Shown in pieces: positions 6,819-12,948 of a DNA stretch of 13,354 nt (position 1 is its first letter; the number at the start of each line of letters is the position of its first letter). The notes beneath the pieces were generated by a model that was not told the origin of the DNA, did no database searches, and was given only the letters and a program-made list of their open reading frames with translations. The stretch is taken from the NCBI GenBank assembly GCA_964519955.1, contig CAZFLM010000127.1, forward strand, positions 1-13,354, given 5' to 3'. This DNA comes from CAZFLM01 sp964519955 (GTDB taxonomy: Bacteria > Armatimonadota > Chthonomonadetes > Chthonomonadales > CAJBBX01). Both the position numbers and the translations under genes were made by a program.

Positions 6819-7478
6819 GTGTCCACTCTTGGCTCTGTCCGACGGTACGGCGCCGCTGCTGTGACCCTGGCCGTTGCGGTGCTGACGGTGAGCCTGCCCG
6901 TTCTGGGTTCGCCGAAGTCGGACAAGAAAGGCAGCCGGTCCCAGGCGAAGCACGTTTCGCCGAAGACCGCGCAGAGCGAACAGCACGCCAACTCCAAGCT
7001 CCGACCCAAGAGCACGGAAAAGGTGACGCGTTCCAAAAGCTCTGTAGGCGTTGCGAAGAAGAGCGGCGTACGCAGCAAGTCATCTCGGTCTGCCAAGGAG
7101 ACGCGGCAGTCTTCACGACCGAGCCGGCATGCGAGCGCACGGCGCAGCGAGAGGGGCGGTCTGGCCTCTCGCGGTTACTTCTCCGGGCGCAAGACACTAT
7201 CGATGAAGGCAACCGCCTACGACCCGAGTCCGGCGTCGAACGGCGGGAGCCGGTCGGGCAGGGGATCAACCGGCCTGCGGATCGGTCACGGTCTGGCGGC
7301 AGTGGATCCGAACTACATCCCGCTCGGCACGCGCCTGTACATCGAAGGCTACGGCTATGCGGTCGCAGGCGATACGGGAGGCTCCGTTCGGGGCGCTCGC
7401 ATCGACCTGGGGTTCGACAGCCGGGCCGAAGTGAACCGGTTTGGGAGACGCACGGTCACCGTGCACATCCTGGACTAG
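6819..7478 (+). CDS. Exported 3D-domain (DPBB) cell-wall protein
   Basis: A 219-residue protein likely acting on or bound to peptidoglycan. A hydrophobic N-terminal segment (about 9-30) is a signal peptide or anchor. Residues 31-118 form a low-complexity linker very rich in Ser, Lys and Arg, probably binding anionic wall polymers. The C-terminal domain (about 127-219) is a 3D domain with its three signature aspartates: AVDP (D163), AGDTGG (D185) and RIDLGF (D196). ATAYDP (131-136), IPLGT and GYGYA (177-181) are also typical. Members are related to MltA lytic transglycosylases and to Firmicutes YabE/YocH. The GTG at 6819 was chosen because AAAGGAGGG ends 6 bases upstream; the frame extends further but without a ribosome site. 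ksgA follows after 39 bases, as in the yabE-rnmV-ksgA order but without rnmV. Confidence 0.9.
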   Translation: MSTLGSVRRYGAAAVTLAVAVLTVSLPVLGSPKSDKKGSRSQAKHVSPKTAQSEQHANSKLRPKSTEKVTRSKSSVGVAKKSGVRSKSSRSAKETRQSSRPSRHASARRSERGGLASRGYFSGRKTLSMKATAYDPSPASNGGSRSGRGSTGLRIGHGLAAVDPNYIPLGTRLYIEGYGYAVAGDTGGSVRGARIDLGFDSRAEVNRFGRRTVTVHILD

Positions 7479-7481
7479 CCT

Positions 7482-7513
7482 GAAGGCCCGGCGGAGACGC
7501 CGGGCCTTCTTCC
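7482..7513 (+). terminator. Intrinsic terminator between the 3D-domain gene and ksgA
   Basis: A perfect 12-bp stem, gaaggcccggcg pairing with cgccgggccttc, closes a gaga loop and is followed by ttcc. It fills nearly the whole 39-base gap and ends 8 bases before the ksgA ATG, so it can affect both transcription and translation of ksgA. Confidence 0.8.
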
Positions 7514-7517
7514 ACCT

Positions 7518-8405
7518 ATGGACCCATACTCCCCACGTGCCGTCGCGGACGTGCTCCGCGCACATGGCCTTCACCCCAGCAAGCGCCTCGGCCAGAACTT
7601 CCTCTGGGACCGCAACGTGCTGGAACGCATCGTCCGAGTCGCGGGCGTGCGTCCCGACGAGCCCATCCTGGAGATCGGCCCGGGGCTGGGCAGCCTCACG
7701 CGCGTCCTGGCCGACCACGCGCGCGAGGTGACGGCGGTCGAGGTGGACCGCGGCCTGCAGCCCATCCTCGACGAGATGGCCGCCGAGCGCTCCAACGTCC
7801 GCCTGGTCTATGCCGACGCCCTCAACCTCGACTGGGAGGCGCTGCTCGACGAGGCGTTCGGCGACGCGCAGGGCTCCGTTGTCGCGAACATCCCGTACTC
7901 CATCACCACGCCGCTGGTCGAGCGCGTCCTCGCCGTGAAGCGCCGGCTGCGGTGCGCGGTGCTCCTCGTTCAGCTCGAAGTGGCGGACCGGCTGGCGGCG
8001 CCCTCCAACTGCAAGGACTACGGCTCGCTCAGCGTGTTCGTGCAGTACCACATGCGCGTCGAGAAGGCCGGCAACGTGGGGCGCACCGTGTTCGTGCCCC
8101 AGCCCGAGGTGGCCAGCGCTGTGGTCATGATGACGCCCGTGCTCCCCTCCGCCGTCACCGTCCGCGACGAGCCCACGTTCTTCCGCGTGGTTCGCGCCGG
8201 CTTCGGCCAGCGCCGCAAGACTCTCGCCAACGCTCTCGGCACGCTGGGCGACCTCGACCGGGCCGGCATCGAGACCGCGCTGCGGGCCGCCGGCATCGAC
8301 CCCATGCGCCGCGCCGAGACGCTCTCCCTCGCCGAGTTCGGGGCGCTCGCCGACGCCGTGACGTCGCAACTGCAACCACCGATGAACACCGAGGAACACA
8401 GATAA
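7518..8405 (+). CDS. rsmA: 16S rRNA (A1518/A1519-N6,N6)-dimethyltransferase
   Basis: RsmA/KsgA transfers four methyl groups from S-adenosylmethionine to two adjacent adenines in helix 45 of 16S rRNA late in small-subunit assembly. The 295-residue protein has the family features in order: LGQNFL (24-29), SAM-binding EIGPGLG (52-58), acidic EVD (75-77), catalytic NIPY (124-127, the N(L/I)PY motif), FVPQPEVASAV (192-202) and QRRKT (231-235). VQLEVADR replaces the usual QKEVADR, so the Lys after Gln is Leu. The start at 7518 agrees with family lengths, yet no Shine-Dalgarno is present: the ATG follows ttccacct and a terminator stem. The last residues (about SQLQPPMNTEEHR) and the stop come from a dispersed repeat copy at 8366-8417, so the native C-terminus has been replaced. 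Confidence 0.97.
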   Translation: MDPYSPRAVADVLRAHGLHPSKRLGQNFLWDRNVLERIVRVAGVRPDEPILEIGPGLGSLTRVLADHAREVTAVEVDRGLQPILDEMAAERSNVRLVYADALNLDWEALLDEAFGDAQGSVVANIPYSITTPLVERVLAVKRRLRCAVLLVQLEVADRLAAPSNCKDYGSLSVFVQYHMRVEKAGNVGRTVFVPQPEVASAVVMMTPVLPSAVTVRDEPTFFRVVRAGFGQRRKTLANALGTLGDLDRAGIETALRAAGIDPMRRAETLSLAEFGALADAVTSQLQPPMNTEEHR

Positions 8406-8417
8406 CGACCGGATGGG
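8366..8417 (+). repeat. Dispersed gatgaacaccgaggaacac repeat, copy A
   Basis: About 52 bases, 90% identical to copy B at 8468-8520. This copy encodes the last residues and the stop codon of ksgA. Similar tracts of the form gatgaacac repeated with one or two changes occur between genes in many large environmental bacterial genomes; their function is unknown. Confidence 0.85.
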
Positions 8418-8467
8418 CGTTGGAACCGCAGATGCACGCAGACGGACGCGGATGGGGCTGAGGACCG
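8418..8467 (+). repeat. Spacer with gcagatgcacgcag-type repeat tract
   Basis: Between copies A and B lies gaaccgcagatgcacgcagac followed by ggacgcggatggggctgagg. The short direct repetition (gcagatg, cgcagacg, cgcggatg) resembles the tracts that often accompany the gatgaacac repeat in other genomes. With copies A and B it makes an imperfect unit of 102 bases. Confidence 0.5.
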
Positions 8468-8520
8468 GCAACTGCAGCCACCGATGAACACCGAGGAACA
8501 CCGATCACGGCGGGATGGGG
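8468..8520 (+). repeat. Dispersed gatgaacaccgaggaacac repeat, copy B
   Basis: The second copy begins 102 bases after copy A, also opens with gcaactgc and ends in gggatgggg. About five differences separate the copies. It lies in non-coding DNA between two convergent genes. Confidence 0.85.
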
Positions 8521-8556
8521 TGCGGATAGGCGGGTGCGACTGAACGTGCGGGGGGC

Positions 8557-8603
8557 GACTGGCCTGTGGGGCGCGGCCTCCGCGCCGCGCCGGGGCCTTG
8601 ACC
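8557..8603 (+). repeat. GC-rich hairpin repeat, diverged copy 4
   Basis: This 47-base segment aligns with the array at 108-376 across its whole core: gactggcctgtggg, stem gcgcggc, loop ctccgc, stem gccgcgc, then cggggccttgacc. The stem stays perfect although its bases differ: the fourth pair is C-G here and G-C in the array, and the second pair is C-G instead of T-G. It lies in the convergent region between ksgA and the minus-strand gene. Confidence 0.88.
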
Positions 8604-8626
8604 GACTGCGGTCATCCGAATGCGTT

Positions 8627-8671
8627 GCGAGAGAGGCGGGCGCCCCGCGGTGGAGCGCCCGCCTCTCTCGC
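8627..8671 (-). terminator. 17-bp perfect hairpin, terminator of the minus-strand gene
   Basis: gcgagagaggcgggcgc pairs along its full length with gcgcccgcctctctcgc around an 11-base loop. It begins 8 bases beyond the stop of the minus-strand gene (8680). It has no U-tract in either direction, but stem length and position between convergent genes support a terminator that may work on both strands. Confidence 0.78.
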
Positions 8672-8679
8672 TGACTGCC

Positions 8680-9039
8680 CTACTCCTCCTTGTTCAGCTC
8701 CGCCTTGGCCGCGGCGGCGATGCGCAGGCCGAGGATCTCGGCGTCGCGCGGGGCGCCTGCGTTCACGTCGCCTGCCAGCACCTCGCCGCCCATTCCCGTC
8801 CAGAACACATCGACGCGCGTGTTCTTGATGTGCGCCAGGAATGCGACGATGTGGTTGCAGACGTCCTTGGCGGCGCTGGGCGAAGTCACGGCCAGGCCGA
8901 GACGGTGGAGCTTGTCCTCAGCCCCCTCCTCGGTGGGCAGCGGCTCCACCTGGTGCGCTCGGATCTTCGGGACTATCTTCTCGACGAAGGCGTCGCGGTC
9001 GTGCTCGGTCGCGAAGCCCAGCGTGATGGTGTAGGCCAT
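8680..9039 (-). CDS. Small protein of unknown function (119 aa)
   Basis: I do not recognise this family. The 119-residue protein has no signal peptide or membrane segment and should be cytosolic. Predicted elements in order are an N-terminal strand (AYTITLGF, 2-9), a helix (HDRDAFVEKIVPKI, 13-26), a strand around 46-51 (RLGLAV), a helix (SAAKDVCNHIVAFLAHI, 55-71), a strand (TRVDVFWT, 74-81), the glycine-rich MGGEVLAGDV turn and strand, and a charged C-terminal helix (about 106-119). This is a compact alpha/beta fold. The start at 9039 has AAGGAG 7 bases upstream; longer forms lack a ribosome site. It is a single-gene unit, closed by a perfect hairpin and divergent from the lysozyme-like gene. 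Good Shine-Dalgarno, normal codon use and terminator argue that it is real. Confidence 0.8.
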   Translation of the reverse strand: MAYTITLGFATEHDRDAFVEKIVPKIRAHQVEPLPTEEGAEDKLHRLGLAVTSPSAAKDVCNHIVAFLAHIKNTRVDVFWTGMGGEVLAGDVNAGAPRDAEILGLRIAAAAKAELNKEE

Positions 9040-9190
9040 TGGATGACTCCTTCCTGGGGGCGATCCGCAGACCGCAGCGTGTGCCATCGCTCCCTATACG
9101 GGGATCATTCGCCACGCGGGCCGCGTTCCCCTGTGCGTTCCGCAAGCCTCTTGCACGGAGCGAAGGACCGCGCTGCCCCCGCGCCGAAAT

Positions 9191-9217
9191 GGGCCTCCTG
9201 TGCAGAGGAGGAGACCC
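9191..9217 (+). promoter_or_regulatory. Hairpin that pairs the Shine-Dalgarno sequence
   Basis: CCTCCT (9194-9199) pairs completely with AGGAGG (9206-9211), the Shine-Dalgarno of the gene starting at 9218, with loop gtgcag. An outer ggg/ccc pairing (9191-9193 with 9215-9217) can add three pairs across an aga bulge. In this fold the ribosome site is blocked, as in simple thermosensors or protein-controlled leaders. Whether it regulates is inference. Confidence 0.5.
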
Positions 9218-10525
9218 ATGCTTACCCGAGTTCTCATCGCCGCGGCGTGCGCCGCACCGTGCCTCGCGTTCGGACAGGGCCGTTTCACCGACGCCGAGCG
9301 CAAGGGCATCGTCGACACGTGGCTTGCCCCGGGGCGCTATACGGTGGGCGCACCCAAGTCCGCGTCCGAGTCCGGGCCGTGGCAGGTCCGTCTGACCGTC
9401 GCCGCGTCGAAGTGGTTCTGGAACTACCAGCGCGCCACCGGCGCGGGCAAACTGCCGCCCTCTCAGGACCCGGTTGTGCCAACGCCCGGGTGGGAGGACT
9501 GGATCAAGGCGAAGCTCGCCTACGACCGCGCCGCCTGCCAGGCCATCGCCGACGCCGCGAACGCTGCGCTGAAGGGCGCCGCCGCGCCGTCCGCTCCCGC
9601 GCTGCCGCCCGCGCCGGGGCCCGTTCCTGCCGACATGCTCAAGGCGATGGGCAACCCGCCCGCCTTCGCCTCGGTGGTGGCCCCGCTTCAGCACACCATC
9701 GTCTTCGCGGGCGGCGACACCTACTCGTTCGCCGACAACGTGCCCATGCGCCAGCGGTTCGCCTACTACCGCTCGGAGCAGGGGGTGATGGACGCCGGCG
9801 CGCCGCTGCGGAACGTGCCCCGCGCCGAGTTGGGGGCCCTGTTCGAGGCCGCGGGCATGAACCCGACGGAGCAGCACGTCTTTCAGGCGGTCTCGCCCCT
9901 CGAAGGCGGCTTCGACGCGATCAACACGTACGATACCGGCTACATCTCCATCGGCTTCATCCAGTTCATCTCGGGCGAGGAGGGCAACCGGTCGCTGCTG
10001 GAGGTGCTGACGAGGCACCGCAAGGACGCGCCCGAGGACTTCGCCAGGACGTTCCACGCCTTCGGCATCGACGCGACCGACGACGGCGTGCTGGTGGTGG
10101 TCGACCCCGCAACGGGCGCGGAACTGGTGGGCGCGGAAGCCGTGCGGCGCGTCATCGAGGACAAGCGGCTCATCGCCGTGTTCCAGCGGGCCGGGCGGCG
10201 CAGCCGGGAGTTTCGCATCGCGCAGGTCCACATCGCCAAGGACCACTACTGGGCGGGCGACGATCCGTTCACCATCGAGATCGACGGGCAGACCATCACC
10301 GGCAAGGTGTCCGACGTGGTGCGCTCCGAAGCTGGGCTGGCGACGCTCTTCGACCGCAAGGTTAACCGCGGCAGCATCTCGCCGTTCGCCGACGAGCTGA
10401 AGAAGGCGATGGTGAAGCGCGGCATCAAGGACCTGGCCGGGGCAGCCGCGTGCGAGCGGGAGGTGATCGCCGCCTGCAAGTATCGCCACGACTTTCTGGC
10501 CGACAAGTCGCTCACGCAGCCATGA
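9218..10525 (+). CDS. Exported lysozyme-like protein
   Basis: A 435-residue secreted protein, probably a peptidoglycan- or chitosan-type glycan hydrolase of the lysozyme-like fold; the family is not named with certainty. A signal peptide covers about 1-20 (AAACAAPCLAFGQ). Residues 25-115 form a helical domain, followed by a Pro/Ala linker (about 120-138). The core starts near 215: SPLEGGFDAINTYDTG (226-241) with GFIQF (246-250) looks like the catalytic Glu plus beta-hairpin of lysozyme-like enzymes, making E229 the candidate acid. LATLFDRKVNRG (374-385) fits a later conserved helix of such enzymes. The start at 9218 follows GAGGAGG, which sits inside a hairpin. The downstream TPR gene overlaps by ATGA, so the two are translated together. 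The exact substrate is unknown. Confidence 0.75.
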   Translation: MLTRVLIAAACAAPCLAFGQGRFTDAERKGIVDTWLAPGRYTVGAPKSASESGPWQVRLTVAASKWFWNYQRATGAGKLPPSQDPVVPTPGWEDWIKAKLAYDRAACQAIADAANAALKGAAAPSAPALPPAPGPVPADMLKAMGNPPAFASVVAPLQHTIVFAGGDTYSFADNVPMRQRFAYYRSEQGVMDAGAPLRNVPRAELGALFEAAGMNPTEQHVFQAVSPLEGGFDAINTYDTGYISIGFIQFISGEEGNRSLLEVLTRHRKDAPEDFARTFHAFGIDATDDGVLVVVDPATGAELVGAEAVRRVIEDKRLIAVFQRAGRRSREFRIAQVHIAKDHYWAGDDPFTIEIDGQTITGKVSDVVRSEAGLATLFDRKVNRGSISPFADELKKAMVKRGIKDLAGAAACEREVIAACKYRHDFLADKSLTQP

Positions 10526-11400
10526 CGGAGGGGAACGAGTCGCCCGAGAGCAATCGCGCCGCCGGTGAGGACCTGGGATGGCAGGTCTACCGCGACATGC
10601 TGGCCGGCTGCGAAGCCGCGCGCCGCGGCGACGTGGACGAGGCGGTCGCGTCCTTCGAGCGCGTGTTGGCATCGCGCCCCGACTACACGGACGCCCATCA
10701 CTGGCGGGTCTACACGCTCGCCGAGGCCAAGCGTCTTCCCGAGGCGCTGGCAGCATCGATGGAGTGGCTCGAACGGTGCCCGGACTCGGAGCCGGCCGTC
10801 TCAACACGCTGCTGGCTGCTGCACGAGTCCGGCGACCGGCGCGGCGCCTGGCGCTACATCGATGGCGTGCTCCGGAGTGAGCCCGACACGGCGGCGGGCT
10901 GCCTGTGTGTCGCGAACCTCTGTGGCCGGTACGGGCTGGCAGTGCGCGCCGCCGAGGCCATCCGTAGGGCGGAGACGCTGGGCGCCGACACCAAGAGCCT
11001 GGCGGGCACCAAGGGCCGCCTTGCAGCCCAGTGCGGCGACTACGATGGCGCGATCGAGCACTACCATACCGAGTGGGATTGCGGGGATGTGGACCGCGAC
11101 CTGATGATGCGGGTCGCATGGGCCTTCCACAAGGCTCGGCGCTACAGCAGTCTCCTCGAGTGGATGCGCGAGTGGGTGGCGCGCGAGCCGGACTGGGCCG
11201 ACGCCTGGTTCTACGTGGGGTACGGCGAGGAAGGGCTTGGGCACCTCGACCGGGCGGCAGAGGCCTTTGCGCGCGCCATCGCGCTGGAACCGTCACACTC
11301 CTGCTCGCGCCTGGGTCTCGTGCGGACCCACCTGAAGCGCGGCCGGCTCCGCGACGCCTGGCGCGCCTACCGAGCCTACGCGGCGAAGCTGCGCGCCTGA
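10522..11400 (+). CDS. TPR-repeat protein
   Basis: A 292-residue cytosolic protein without signal peptide, composed mostly of helix pairs of the tetratricopeptide type. Clear units lie at about 24-57 (AARRGDVDEAVASFERVLASRP), 58-90, 162-190 (CGDYDGAIEHYHTEW) and 225-258 (GHLDRAAEAFARAIALEPSH); units between these are more diverged. TPR arrays mediate protein binding and have no catalytic role by themselves. The ATG overlaps the stop of the lysozyme-like gene (ATGA at 10522-10525) and lacks a good Shine-Dalgarno, indicating translational coupling. The partner is exported and this protein is not, so a direct complex of the mature proteins is unlikely unless formed before export. The binding partner cannot be inferred. 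Confidence 0.88.
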   Translation: MTEGNESPESNRAAGEDLGWQVYRDMLAGCEAARRGDVDEAVASFERVLASRPDYTDAHHWRVYTLAEAKRLPEALAASMEWLERCPDSEPAVSTRCWLLHESGDRRGAWRYIDGVLRSEPDTAAGCLCVANLCGRYGLAVRAAEAIRRAETLGADTKSLAGTKGRLAAQCGDYDGAIEHYHTEWDCGDVDRDLMMRVAWAFHKARRYSSLLEWMREWVAREPDWADAWFYVGYGEEGLGHLDRAAEAFARAIALEPSHSCSRLGLVRTHLKRGRLRDAWRAYRAYAAKLRA

Positions 11401-11441
11401 TCGCCGCGAATGTGTGGCGACGGTGGCGAGCCCAGGCTGTA

Positions 11442-11471
11442 TTGACTCGCCTTGGTGCCCGGTGCTAGAAT
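11442..11471 (+). promoter_or_regulatory. Sigma70-type promoter upstream of tig
   Basis: The -35 box is TTGACT (11442-11447) and the -10 box is TAGAAT (11466-11471), separated by 18 bases and with tgc before the -10. The same spacing, TTGACTCG start and tgc occur in the promoter at 6702-6731. Initiation near 11478 gives a leader of about 135 bases. Confidence 0.82.
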
Positions 11472-11496
11472 CCCCAGGACGTGTCGGAGACCGATC

Positions 11497-11554
11497 GGCA
11501 GGATACTGGCCGTGCACTTCCGCAAGAGGCGCACGCCCCGTATCCTGTCTTTTT
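11497..11554 (+). terminator. Intrinsic terminator inside the tig leader (attenuator or sRNA end)
   Basis: An outer stem, ggcaggatac (11497-11506) with gtatcctgtc (11540-11549; one G-U pair), encloses an inner stem, cgtgc (11511-11515) with gcacg (11531-11535). It is followed directly by ttttt (11550-11554). It lies between the promoter and the tig start. It could attenuate tig transcription, end a short RNA of about 75 bases, or close an upstream transcript if tig has another promoter. Confidence 0.7.
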
Positions 11555-11613
11555 CGCCACGCCGCCAGCGCGTCGGGGTTCCGGCGCCGCCGAAACCCAC
11601 CTAAGGAACCGTC

Positions 11614-12924
11614 ATGCAGGTCACCAAAGAACAGATCGAGCCTTGCACTGTCTCTCTGACCATCACCGTCGACGCCGATGAAGTCGACCGCGGCTACGCC
11701 CGGGCCTATCGGGAGTTCGCGGCCGTCACCAACGTCCCCGGGTTCCGGCCAGGCAAGGCGCCGCGCGCCATGCTCGAGCGCTACTTGGACAAGAAGCGCG
11801 TGAACGAGCGCGTCGGCGAGGTTCTGGCGATCCAGGCCTTCCGCGATGCTCTGAAGCAAGAAGACATCAAGGCCTACGACGAGCCCGAGGTGGAGTTCGG
11901 GGACCTGAACCCGGGCACGCCGTGGGAGTTCAAGGCCATCGTCTCGCTCGCGCCGAAGGTCGAGCTGGGCGAGCTGGAGGGGCTCAGCGTGGAGCGGCCC
12001 GTCTACACGCCGGGCGACGAGGACGTGGACCGCGAGATCGAGAGCATCCGCGAGAACCGCGCCAAGATGGAGCAGGTTGAGGGCCGCGCCGTGCAGGCGA
12101 AGGACTGGGTGATCGGCGACCTCGCCATCGCGGTGGAGGGCGACGAGACGCCCGCGGAGCCGCGGCGCTCGCTCATCCGCCTGGGCGACAACATCCCCGG
12201 GTTCGACGACGCAGTGATCGGCCAGAACATCGAGGAAGAGCGCACGTTCACGTTGACCTATCCCGAGGACTACCAGGAAGAGGACCGGGCGGGCAAGACG
12301 GCCACCTTCACGCTCAAGGTGACGAGCATCCGCGAGCGGCGCCTGCCGGATGTGACCGACGAGTGGGTCAGCGAGATCACCGAGGGCAAGACGACGACCG
12401 TCGCCGAGTTCCGCGAGACGCTGCAGGAGACTCTGAAGGCGCGCGCCGCCGAGATGACCGAGGACGTGGTGCAGTCGCGCATCGTCCAGGCCCTCATGGA
12501 GCGCTCGACGGTGGAGTACCCGGTCATCATGCTGCGCCGCCAGGTGCAGGAGGACATGGCCGACCTGTTCCACCGCCTGGAGGGCGCCCGGCTGACCTAC
12601 GAGCAGTTCCTGGAGGCCGAGGGGCTGACCGAGGAGCAGCATCAGGATCAGTTGGCGGGCGCGGGCGATCGCCGCGTGAAGTCGCGCCTCATCCTGCAGG
12701 AGCTGGCGCGCGCCAAGGACCTCGGCGTGACGTCGGATGAGGTCGACGGCGAATTCGCCCGGATCTTTTCCGACTCCGATCCCGAAGATAAGAGCGTGAA
12801 GCGCATCGCGCAGAGCGACCGGCGGCGCGAGCAGGTCGCCAACATCGTGATCCAGCGCAAGCTGCGCGACTGCCTCTACAGCATCGCCACCATCGTCGAC
12901 GTTCCGGCCAAGCCCACCGAGTAG
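11614..12924 (+). CDS. tig: Trigger factor, ribosome-associated chaperone
   Basis: Trigger factor binds the ribosome near the tunnel exit and shields nascent chains. The 436-residue protein has the normal length and three domains. The N-terminal ribosome-binding domain (about 1-115) contains the signature GFRPGKAP (43-50), which contacts ribosomal protein L23. A PPIase/FKBP-like domain spans about 160-245 (GDNIPGFDDAVIG, 191-203, and FTLTYPEDY, 212-220). A helical C-terminal substrate-binding domain spans about 250-436. AAGGA lies about 6 bases before the ATG. clpP follows after 24 bases, the conserved tig-clpP order, so both are probably on one transcript. A promoter and a leader terminator upstream suggest control at the level of elongation. 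Confidence 0.97.
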   Translation: MQVTKEQIEPCTVSLTITVDADEVDRGYARAYREFAAVTNVPGFRPGKAPRAMLERYLDKKRVNERVGEVLAIQAFRDALKQEDIKAYDEPEVEFGDLNPGTPWEFKAIVSLAPKVELGELEGLSVERPVYTPGDEDVDREIESIRENRAKMEQVEGRAVQAKDWVIGDLAIAVEGDETPAEPRRSLIRLGDNIPGFDDAVIGQNIEEERTFTLTYPEDYQEEDRAGKTATFTLKVTSIRERRLPDVTDEWVSEITEGKTTTVAEFRETLQETLKARAAEMTEDVVQSRIVQALMERSTVEYPVIMLRRQVQEDMADLFHRLEGARLTYEQFLEAEGLTEEQHQDQLAGAGDRRVKSRLILQELARAKDLGVTSDEVDGEFARIFSDSDPEDKSVKRIAQSDRRREQVANIVIQRKLRDCLYSIATIVDVPAKPTE

Positions 12925-12948
12925 CCGGCGCGGTACAAGGAGAGCCAC

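Noticed and set aside
8918..11296. 792-codon minus-strand open frame
   Set aside because: Antisense shadow of the lysozyme-like and TPR genes; low-complexity Arg/Pro/Ala composition.
11401..11420. Hairpin after the TPR gene (tcgcc/ggcga)
   Set aside because: Only 5 bp with a 10-base loop and no U-tract; too weak to call a terminator.
11481..11681. Leader peptide starting at GTG 11481 over the tig terminator
   Set aside because: No Shine-Dalgarno, no stop before tig, and no run of regulatory codons.
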